From an uncultured Collinsella sp. (lineage in GTDB: Bacteria > Actinomycetota > Coriobacteriia > Coriobacteriales > Coriobacteriaceae), in contig CAUDAE010000080.1 in assembly GCA_958447445.1 (NCBI GenBank), positions 1 to 9,032 on the forward strand: a stretch of DNA of 9,032 nt, in the 5' to 3' direction. The notes beneath the pieces are model-generated. The model worked only from the letters and a program-made list of their open reading frames with translations, was not told where the DNA came from and made no database searches. Both the position numbers and the translations under genes were made by a program. This document shows positions 1 to 5,192 of the stretch, piece after piece. The stretch's first letter is position 1, and each line of letters starts with the position of its first letter.

Positions 1-76
1 GGGCGGCTATTATTCGCCAAACCGCAACGCCTGGGTGCGCATGAAAAATGCGACTGGGGCGGTATATGTTGACGGG

Positions 77-110
77 TATACTTGTCCCGGTTTTAAACGC
101 AGGAACGGAG
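77..110 (+). promoter_or_regulatory. Possible -10 element and ribosome binding site ahead of the patatin-like gene
   Basis: TATACT at 77-82 resembles a sigma-70 -10 element, but no good -35 lies 16-18 bases upstream. CGGAG at 106-110 lies 8 bases before the ATG at 119 and decides that start. The rest of 1-118 holds only a small 5-bp hairpin (CGCAT/ATGCG, about 38-52) and no gene I can support. Confidence 0.35.
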
Positions 111-118
111 ATGGTCGC

Positions 119-988
119 ATGACGCAGCCAAATATGACGCGCACGGTGGGGCTTGCGCTCGAGGGAGGCGGCTACCGCGGTATGTATACGGCGGGCGTGC
201 TCGACGTTTGGATGGAGCACGGTTTGACCTGCGACCATATGGTGGGAGTCTCGGCGGGCGCGGCGTTTGGCTACAACTTTAAATCGCGCCAGATCGGCCG
301 TGCCATTCGCTATAACAAGGTCTATTGTGCCGATAAGCGCTATGCGGGTGTAGCAAGCTGGCTGCGGACCGGCGATATGTTCAATGCCGATTTTGCCTAT
401 CACGAGGTGCCCATCGAGCGCGATCCCATCGATTTGGAGACATATCGCGCCTGTCCCATGCGGTTTACGTGCGTGTGCACCGATATCGAGACGGGCAAGG
501 CCGTCTACCACGACCTGCCCTATGGCGACGAGCGGGATATCGAGTGGATCCGGGCATCGTCGGCGATTCCTGTGGCGACGCGTCCCGTTGCTATTGACGG
601 GCATAAGTATCTGGATGGTGGCGTGGCTGATTCCATTCCCAGTGCATGGCTGTTTGCGCAGGGGTATGACCGCAATATCGTGGTGCTCACGCAGCCGGCA
701 GGCTTTGTGAAGCAGCCCAACAGCGTGATGCCCATGCTGCGTCGCGTGTTCCGTCACTACCCGGAGTTTGTCGCAGCGCTTGAGCATCGGCATGAGGTTT
801 ACAATGCCACGCTCGATGACCTGGCACGTCGCGAGGCTGCCGGCGATATCTTTGTGGTGCGTCCGAGCGAATCGGTGAAGGTGCCGTCACTGTGCCGCGA
901 ACCCGATGAGCTCGAGCGCATCTACCAGATCGGCCGCCATGATGCAGAGGTGACCTTACCGGCGTTGGAAGCGTACCTGGCGGGGTAA
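119..988 (+). CDS. Patatin-like phospholipase (YjjU/RssA-type serine lipid hydrolase)
   Basis: This is a 289-residue patatin-family protein, expected to be a cytoplasmic or membrane-associated acyl hydrolase using a Ser-Asp dyad. The family landmarks are visible: the glycine-rich oxyanion loop GGGYRG at residues 16-21, the nucleophile elbow GVSAG at 43-47 (Ser45), and the catalytic Asp in DGG at 166-168. No signal peptide or membrane segment is evident. The frame is open further upstream to an ATG at 35, but the ATG at 119 has a CGGAG binding site 8 bases before it, and the extra 28 residues look non-conserved, so I use 119. The C-terminal third (about 200-289) is charged and helical, as in bacterial YjjU-like patatins. 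The substrate cannot be told from sequence. It is monocistronic within the window and converges on the thiamine operon. Confidence 0.9.
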   Translation: MTQPNMTRTVGLALEGGGYRGMYTAGVLDVWMEHGLTCDHMVGVSAGAAFGYNFKSRQIGRAIRYNKVYCADKRYAGVASWLRTGDMFNADFAYHEVPIERDPIDLETYRACPMRFTCVCTDIETGKAVYHDLPYGDERDIEWIRASSAIPVATRPVAIDGHKYLDGGVADSIPSAWLFAQGYDRNIVVLTQPAGFVKQPNSVMPMLRRVFRHYPEFVAALEHRHEVYNATLDDLARREAAGDIFVVRPSESVKVPSLCREPDELERIYQIGRHDAEVTLPALEAYLAG

Positions 989-999
989 GGGTCGCATGC

Positions 1000-1045
1000 G
1001 GAAAGCGCATCTCGGAATGGAGGTCCAAACCGGGATGCGCTTTCC
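1000..1045. terminator. Long intergenic hairpin between convergent genes, possible bidirectional terminator
   Basis: The arms 1000-1015 (GGAAAGCGCATCTCGG) and 1030-1045 (CCGGGATGCGCTTTCC) pair over 16 positions, with a single T-G wobble (1012/1033) and a 14-base loop. It lies 11 bases after the patatin-like stop and 44 bases beyond the thiE stop. Neither side has a real T tract, so it may be a weak or factor-assisted terminator, an mRNA 3'-end stabiliser or a dispersed palindromic element. The rest of 989-1089 shows nothing else. Confidence 0.55.
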
Positions 1046-1089
1046 ATTGCTGAAGATATGAGGCTGCGAATCAGCTGCTCGGCCTATGC

Positions 1090-1785
1090 CTATGCCTGCT
1101 GCCAGGTGTCGACAAGCTCCTTGGCGGCGGCGTAGGGGTCGTCGGCACTGCAGACGGCGCTAACCACAAAGAAGCCGTCGACGCCGGTGGCCTTGAGCCG
1201 CGGCAGGTCGGCCGTCTTGACGCCGCCACCCACCACGATGGGCACGGGGCTTGCCGCATGGAGTGCGGCCAGGTCCTCAAAGCTCTTGGTGATGATGGAG
1301 CCATCGGCTGCGCGTCCGCAGTCGCGCTTGGTCTCGGTCTCGTGGAGCGGGCCGATGCCCAGGTAGTCGACCAGGCTCATGTCGGCGGTCTTGACGTACT
1401 CGAGCATCTCCTCGCAGCGGGCCGAAAGGCCCACGATGGCATTGGGGCCCAGCAGCTTGCGGCAGACCTCGACGGGGATGTCGCTCTGGCCCACGTGCAC
1501 GCCGTCGACGGCAATGCCCTGCTCGCGCGCGGCGAGTACGCAGTCCAGACGGTCGTCGATGAGCAGAGCGACCTGACCGGTCTTGCCGGCCTGCGCGATT
1601 GCCTGTGCGGCGTCGCCGGTCAGTGCGATGATTTCGCGGGCACTTGCCACCTTGGAGCGCACCTGGATGCAGGTAAAGCCGGCGTCGAGCGCCTGGGCCA
1701 CCACATCGCCCACGGGGCGCCCGAGGGTGTTTTCGGGGCCGAGTACCAGATAGGCCGAGATATCAAGGTTGTCGCGGATGCTCAT
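1090..1785 (-). CDS. thiE: Thiamine-phosphate synthase ThiE
   Basis: ThiE couples hydroxymethylpyrimidine diphosphate to thiazole phosphate, releasing pyrophosphate and giving thiamine phosphate. The 231-residue protein is a TIM barrel of about normal family length. Its signature segments appear in order: QVRSK at 41-45 (family QxRxK), the Asp-rich IDDRLD at 76-81, GVHVGQSD at 95-102, the pyrophosphate-binding GPLHETETKRD at 145-155, VVGGGV at 184-189, and VVSAV at 207-211. The ATG overlaps the preceding gene's stop codon as ATGA, and GGAGG at 1793-1797 lies 7 bases upstream, so translation is probably coupled. It is the last gene of the operon governed by the TPP riboswitch. A short tandem repeat (GGCATA twice) covers its stop codon. 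Confidence 0.95.
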   Translation of the reverse strand: MSIRDNLDISAYLVLGPENTLGRPVGDVVAQALDAGFTCIQVRSKVASAREIIALTGDAAQAIAQAGKTGQVALLIDDRLDCVLAAREQGIAVDGVHVGQSDIPVEVCRKLLGPNAIVGLSARCEEMLEYVKTADMSLVDYLGIGPLHETETKRDCGRAADGSIITKSFEDLAALHAASPVPIVVGGGVKTADLPRLKATGVDGFFVVSAVCSADDPYAAAKELVDTWQQA

Positions 1786-2123
1786 CGTGCTTCCTCCTGC
1801 TTTTTGATCTGTGCTTCCATGCGCTCGAGCTTGCCGGTCATGGTGTCGGTAAATCCGGGTCGAATATCGGCTTTGAGCACGACTTCGGTGCGGATGCCTT
1901 TGCTCGCCAACACAAAGGTTGCGTCGCGTACGACCTGCATGACCTCGTCCCAGTCGCCCTCGATTTCGGTGAACATCGAGGTGGTGCGGTTGGGAAGGCC
2001 GCTCTCGCGAATAGCACGCACGACCTCGGCGACCTCGGCGGACAGTTCATCGCCGGTGCCGCACGGAGCGATGGCCACGGCGACGAGCGTGTTCATGCCG
2101 ACATTGGTTGCGGGCTCGGACAT
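1782..2123 (-). CDS. MTH1187-family thiamine-binding protein
   Basis: This small protein of 113 residues matches the MTH1187/YqgV family (Thiamine_BP, formerly DUF77), ferredoxin-like folds reported to bind thiamine or related ligands. What I see: an N-terminal beta strand VAVAIAPCGTG (about 14-24), a helix with SAEVAEVVRAIRESG (28-42), TSMFTEIEGDWDEV (48-61), and a second strand-helix unit ending in a charged C-terminal tail. The ATG at 2123 is chosen because GGAGG at 2132-2136, inside the end of thiM, lies 8 bases upstream. An internal ATG (residue 10) aligns with shorter family members. The position between thiM and thiE under a TPP riboswitch supports a thiamine role, but whether it buffers, delivers or senses the ligand is unknown. 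Confidence 0.85.
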   Translation of the reverse strand: MSEPATNVGMNTLVAVAIAPCGTGDELSAEVAEVVRAIRESGLPNRTTSMFTEIEGDWDEVMQVVRDATFVLASKGIRTEVVLKADIRPGFTDTMTGKLERMEAQIKKQEEAR

Positions 2124-2126
2124 GGC

Positions 2127-2966
2127 TTATGCCTCCTCGAGCTCGAACTGGTTGTTGGCGATGTCTTGGGCGGTCGCGCGGTAGAGCTCGTCGATAAAGG
2201 CGACCTTAAAGCTTGCCGGGGCATCGGCGACAGCGGCGGCACGCGTGCCGGCAACGTTGTAGACGGCAGTGCCGCAGACTGCCGCCGTAAACGGATCGGC
2301 AGCGCAGGCGTACACGGCCAGCACGCCGCCCTGCGAGCAGCCGCAGCCGGTGATCTTTGACATGAGCGGGCTGCCGCCGTGGGACTTGGCCACGGTCGTG
2401 CCGTCGGTGATTAGGTCGACTTCGCCCGAGACCACTACGGCGCCGCCGGTGTAACGGGCGAGCGCCACGGCGGCATCGCGGGCGGCGTCGACCGTGTCGG
2501 TGGTATCGACACCGCGCACGCGGCTCAGATCAGCCGCCTCGCCCTCAAGACCCCACAGGCCGGCGAGTGCGATGATCTCGGAGGCGTTGCCGCGCACGAT
2601 GGCGGGCTTGTACTGCTTGAGCTCGTTTACCAGCTGGGTGCGCAGGCTGCCGATGCCCAGGCCCACCGGATCGAGCACCCAGGGCTTGCCGGCGTCGTGT
2701 GCCGCCTTGGCCGCGCGGGGAATCGTCTGCTCGTAGATGGGGAAGAGCGTGCCCATGTTGAGATAGATGGCGCCGCCGCCGGCAACGAGCGCCTCGCCCT
2801 CGTCGGGCAGATAGACCATGGCGGCCGAACCGCCCACGGCGAGCTGCGCGTTGGCGACAAAGTCGATCGTCACCGTGTTGGTGATGGAGCCGGCCATCGG
2901 ATTGGTGGCGCGAATTTCCTCTACGGCCTTGACCATATGTTGCTTAAGCTGTTCCGAATCAATCAC
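2127..2966 (-). CDS. thiM: Hydroxyethylthiazole kinase ThiM
   Basis: ThiM phosphorylates 4-methyl-5-(2-hydroxyethyl)thiazole with ATP, the thiazole salvage step that feeds ThiE. Family motifs in the 279-residue product: TNTVTIDFVAN at 29-39, LAVGGSAAM at 42-50, LNMGTL at 69-74, VLDPVGLG at 97-104, IVRGNASEI at 123-131, VVSGEVDLITDG at 178-189, and the anion hole with catalytic cysteine TGCGC at 206-210 (Cys210). The frame is open back to 3080, but that stretch is the riboswitch. I place the start at GTG 2966, because AAGGAGG at 2981-2975 lies 8 bases upstream and the family homology begins just after. The gene heads the operon and is only 3 bases from the next one. No thiD is present here. 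Confidence 0.93.
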   Translation of the reverse strand: MIDSEQLKQHMVKAVEEIRATNPMAGSITNTVTIDFVANAQLAVGGSAAMVYLPDEGEALVAGGGAIYLNMGTLFPIYEQTIPRAAKAAHDAGKPWVLDPVGLGIGSLRTQLVNELKQYKPAIVRGNASEIIALAGLWGLEGEAADLSRVRGVDTTDTVDAARDAAVALARYTGGAVVVSGEVDLITDGTTVAKSHGGSPLMSKITGCGCSQGGVLAVYACAADPFTAAVCGTAVYNVAGTRAAAVADAPASFKVAFIDELYRATAQDIANNQFELEEA

Positions 2967-2970
2967 TGCA

Positions 2971-2986
2971 CATGCCTCCTTGGCAT
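2971..2986 (-). promoter_or_regulatory. thiM ribosome binding site held in a small hairpin
   Basis: On the minus strand ATGCC (2986-2982) and GGCAT (2976-2972) form a perfect 5-bp stem with AAGGA of the ribosome binding site in the loop. The same GGCAT can pair instead with ATGCC at 3032-3028, at the 3' edge of the riboswitch aptamer. There the complementarity runs over 11 positions with one mismatch (3033-3023 against 2981-2971) and would bury the whole binding site. The folding is my inference from base complementarity. Confidence 0.45.
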
Positions 2987-2987
2987 A

Positions 2988-3019
2988 GAAAAGGGGCGCT
3001 GTGCATAGACAGCGCCCCT
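2988..3019 (-). terminator. Intrinsic terminator of the TPP riboswitch
   Basis: On the minus strand an 11-bp perfect GC-rich stem (3019-3009 with 3002-2992, arm AGGGGCGCTGT), a 6-base loop and a following TTTTC lie between the aptamer and the thiM ribosome binding site. This is the usual arrangement for TPP-dependent premature termination. The T run is short (four, overlapping the stem base). Confidence 0.8.
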
Positions 3020-3028
3020 GTAAAGGCG

Positions 3029-3124
3029 GCATGCTCCCTACGCCAGCATTAACTGACAGGTTCAAAGGATTGGGCCCCATGCCCTCTCAGCCTTGTGGTT
3101 TGCACCGCCGGCACTCCCGCATCG
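3029..3124 (-). promoter_or_regulatory. TPP (THI-box) riboswitch aptamer
   Basis: The minus strand carries the conserved THI-box segments in order: GGGAGTGCC (about 3118-3110), GGCTGAGAGGG (about 3092-3082), CCTTTGAACCTG (about 3068-3057), and AATGCTGGCGTAGGGA (about 3050-3035). A P1 stem can form between ATGC (3122-3119) and GCAT (3034-3031). It binds thiamine pyrophosphate and should switch off the thiM operon when TPP is abundant, through the terminator just downstream and perhaps also by occlusion of the ribosome binding site. Boundaries are approximate. Confidence 0.93.
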
Positions 3125-3139
3125 AATCTGTTGTTCCCT

Positions 3140-3145
3140 ATACTA
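3140..3145 (-). promoter_or_regulatory. Candidate -10 element of the thiM operon
   Basis: TAGTAT on the minus strand lies about 17 bases upstream of the aptamer's 5' side, a fitting distance for the transcription start. No good -35 is seen at 16-18 bases. The surrounding CTATACTAG is nearly symmetric and reads TATACT on the plus strand. Confidence 0.35.
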
Positions 3146-3149
3146 GCGC

Positions 3150-3184
3150 ACCTGCCAAAAAGGGACAGGTTTATTTTGGCAGGT
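3150..3184. repeat. Perfect 11-bp inverted repeat, possible REP-like element
   Basis: ACCTGCCAAAA at 3150-3160 and TTTTGGCAGGT at 3174-3184 are exact reverse complements around a 13-base spacer that contains GGGACAGGTTTA. CAGGT in the spacer can also pair with ACCTG at the left end, giving an alternative fold. It sits in the divergent gap between the thiM leader and the HAD gene. The core resembles short palindromes found near REP-associated (RAYT/IS200-type) transposases; that resemblance is from memory and no transposase is in the window. Confidence 0.6.
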
Positions 3185-3221
3185 CGTTACAATAGGTAGG
3201 ACCGATACGAATGGGGGCCTT

Positions 3222-4130
3222 ATGATTAAACTTGTGCTGACCGATATGGACGATACACTGATTCCAGCCGGGCATGACGGCGCCAGCGACTACGCCATTG
3301 AGGGTGTTCATGCCATGCAGGCGGCGGGTCTGCACTTTGGGCCGGTTTCGGGTCGTCAGCCGTCCGCGATGGGCTGGATGTTCAAAAACCGTTCCGAGTG
3401 TTTTTCGACCGGTGCGTTCTGTAACGGCCAGGTGATGTTTGTCGACGGCGAAGTAGTCGCTTCGCGCGCAATCGACAACGATGCTCTGATGCGTTTGGCT
3501 GACTATCTGGAGCAAGAGACCGACGATACGTTTCTAAAAGTCTACAGCCTGGGCGATGACTTTTGGGGCAACGATGCCTATTGCGTGACGAGCAATCCCG
3601 AGCGTGTGCGTCGCGCTATGGAGTCGGGCGGCAATGCGTGGCTCAAAGGCGAAGAGGCCCCGTGTCGTCCCGTCGTCGATGGCGCGCCGGTGTTTAAGGC
3701 GAATATCTGGAGTGCCCGTTCGCGTGAGGAGCTCGCGGAGCTACGCGAGCGCGTTGCCGTTGAGGTGCCGGAACTCTCGCTTGTGTTTCCCAACAACCGA
3801 GTGCGCCTGTTCGACATCCTTCCGGATGGTTGGGACAAGGGCTGCGCTGCGCTGGAGCTGGCGCGCGCCTTGGGCCTGACGCCCGACGAGGTGGCCGTAT
3901 TTGGCGATTCCGATAACGATCTGCCCATGATCGATGCCGTTCCCAACTCCGTTGCAGTCGCCAATGCCAATGAGGCCGTCACGGCTGCCGCGCGCTGGCA
4001 TATCGGCGCCGCGGCAGATGATGCGGTCGCCGGGGCTCTGCATCAGATTGCCGCCTGCGCCGCGACGGGGGAGATGCCGCCGTTTATGCGTCAAATGGAC
4101 GCGGCAGGTTTTGGCGTCACGAACGTCTAG
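3222..4130 (+). CDS. Cof-type HAD-IIB family phosphatase
   Basis: This is a 302-residue cytoplasmic haloacid dehalogenase-like phosphatase of the Cof/YidA type. The four HAD motifs are visible: DMDDT at 8-12 (nucleophile Asp8, acid Asp10), the motif II serine in VSGR at 42-45, Lys206 in DGWDKG, and GDSDND at 228-233 for magnesium. The segment between about 85 and 190 is the C2-type cap that selects substrate. Members dephosphorylate sugar phosphates, pyridoxal phosphate, flavin mononucleotide or the thiamine intermediate HMP diphosphate, so the substrate is open. The ATG at 3222 has only a weak GGGGG site (3213-3217). It is divergent from the thiamine operon and lies 10 bases ahead of the LysR gene, probably co-transcribed with it. 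Confidence 0.9.
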   Translation: MIKLVLTDMDDTLIPAGHDGASDYAIEGVHAMQAAGLHFGPVSGRQPSAMGWMFKNRSECFSTGAFCNGQVMFVDGEVVASRAIDNDALMRLADYLEQETDDTFLKVYSLGDDFWGNDAYCVTSNPERVRRAMESGGNAWLKGEEAPCRPVVDGAPVFKANIWSARSREELAELRERVAVEVPELSLVFPNNRVRLFDILPDGWDKGCAALELARALGLTPDEVAVFGDSDNDLPMIDAVPNSVAVANANEAVTAAARWHIGAAADDAVAGALHQIAACAATGEMPPFMRQMDAAGFGVTNV

Positions 4131-4140
4131 GGAGAAGGCT

Positions 4141-5037
4141 ATGAAGCTTCAGCAGCTCAGATATGTTGTTAAGGTTGCCGAATGCGGTAGCATCACCGAG
4201 GCCTCGCGCCGGCTCTTTGTGTCGCAGCCCTCGATTACCGCGTCGATTCGCGATCTCGAAAACGAGATGGGTGTGCATATCTTTGAGCGCACCAACAAGG
4301 GCGTCATTGTGTCCGAGGAAGGCGAGACCTTCTTGGGCTACGCGCGCCAGGTGCTCGACCAGGCCGACCTGCTCGAGGGTAAGTACAAAGGCACGTCCGA
4401 GCAGGTGCCGCACTTTAGTGTGAGCTGCCAGCATTATTCCTTTGCCGTTAATGCGTTTGTCGATGTGATCCGCGAGTTCGATGCCGCGCGCTACGACTTT
4501 ACCCTGCGCGAGGAGCAGACCCACGAAATTATCGAGGATGTCGCGCATATGAAAAGCGAACTCGGCATCCTGTATCTGTCGGAGCACAATCGCGAGGTCA
4601 TCGAGCGCATGCTTGCCGCCAACGAGCTCGTGTTCGAAGGGCTCTTCTGCGCCACGCCGCATGTCTTCGTCTGCGCCGACCATCCGCTGGCGGGCCGCTC
4701 CAGCGTGACGCTCGAGGATCTGGAAGACTACCCGTTCCTGTCCTACGAGCAGGGCAGCTACAACTCGTTTTACTATTCCGAGGAGCTGACCTCGACGTTC
4801 GAGCGTCGCAAAAATATCCGCGTGCGCGACCGTGCGACGTTGTTCAATTTGGCCATGGGCCTCAACGGCTACACGGTATGCTCGGGCGTGATCAGCCACG
4901 AGCTCAACGGCCCCGGCATTATCTCGATTCCGCTCGACGTGGACGAGTACATGGAGATTGGCATCATCACGCGCAAGAACACGACGCTCACGCGCTACGG
5001 TCGGGCCTATATCGACGCGATTCGTCAGCATATCTAG
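4141..5037 (+). CDS. LysR-family transcriptional regulator
   Basis: The 298-residue product has a LysR N-terminal winged helix-turn-helix (residues 1-60: LRYVVKVAECGSITEAS, then LFVSQPSITASIRDLE, then GVHIFERTNKGV) and a C-terminal LysR substrate-binding domain (about 90-298). I use the ATG at 4141 with GGAGAAGG at 4131-4138. The frame is open further back, but that would overlap the HAD gene in another frame. The N-terminus looks like the CmbR/CysR-type sulfur regulators of Firmicutes, which fits the MetE-like gene downstream, but this is inference. The next gene starts 155 bases later behind a dyad placed as a LysR binding site. No clear terminator follows the stop. Confidence 0.92.
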   Translation: MKLQQLRYVVKVAECGSITEASRRLFVSQPSITASIRDLENEMGVHIFERTNKGVIVSEEGETFLGYARQVLDQADLLEGKYKGTSEQVPHFSVSCQHYSFAVNAFVDVIREFDAARYDFTLREEQTHEIIEDVAHMKSELGILYLSEHNREVIERMLAANELVFEGLFCATPHVFVCADHPLAGRSSVTLEDLEDYPFLSYEQGSYNSFYYSEELTSTFERRKNIRVRDRATLFNLAMGLNGYTVCSGVISHELNGPGIISIPLDVDEYMEIGIITRKNTTLTRYGRAYIDAIRQHI

Positions 5038-5083
5038 GCTGCTGTGCTCCGCACGGTTCAAGTCTCTTTATGACAGTCCAGAC

Positions 5084-5106
5084 TGATATAGGAAGCATCT
5101 ATATCA
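5084..5106. promoter_or_regulatory. Candidate LysR regulator binding site
   Basis: TGATATAG (5084-5091) and CTATATCA (5099-5106) form a perfect 8-bp dyad with a 7-base spacer, and contain a symmetric T-N11-A (5089/5101), the LysR-family hallmark. Its centre is about 66 bases upstream of the start predicted from the promoter at 5126-5154, the classical LysR recognition position. A second small dyad, CAGTC-CA-GACTG (5074-5085), abuts it. Confidence 0.55.
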
Positions 5107-5125
5107 AACTGTTATAAACGTATAT

Positions 5126-5154
5126 TTTACGATGACCATATGAGCGCTCATACT
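5126..5154 (+). promoter_or_regulatory. Candidate promoter of the MetE-like gene
   Basis: TTTACG (5126-5131) and CATACT (5149-5154) are separated by 17 bases and would place the transcription start near 5161. TATATT at 5121-5126 is an alternative -10. Weak matches to consensus fit an activator-dependent promoter. Confidence 0.4.
5139..5152. repeat. 14-bp perfect palindrome overlapping the predicted -10
   Basis: TATGAGCGCTCATA is fully self-complementary without a spacer. It lies 40 bases before the MetE-like start codon and overlaps the proposed CATACT -10, a position where a bound dimer would block transcription. The protein that would bind it is unknown. Confidence 0.45.
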
Positions 5155-5192
5155 CTGTCCCAGTAAAGCAACCAATGCAAAGGGAGATATCT

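Noticed and set aside
1083..1100. Tandem repeat of TATGCC at the thiE stop codon
   Set aside because: Only two full units; it is too short to call a functional or phase-variable repeat.
1258..2184. Plus-strand open frame of 308 codons opposite thiE and the MTH1187 gene
   Set aside because: It is the high-GC shadow of two clearly recognised minus-strand genes, has no family motifs and spans their junction.
2967..3080. Upstream extension of thiM by 38 codons
   Set aside because: This stretch is the riboswitch terminator and part of the aptamer; the GTG at 2966 has the ribosome binding site.
4117..5061. Minus-strand open frame of 314 codons opposite the LysR gene
   Set aside because: The plus-strand frame encodes an unmistakable LysR protein; the antisense product has no recognisable features.
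5038..5192. S-box, T-box or cobalamin riboswitch ahead of the MetE-like gene
   Set aside because: The gap is only 155 bases and lacks the conserved segments of these leaders and a terminator; protein operators explain it better.
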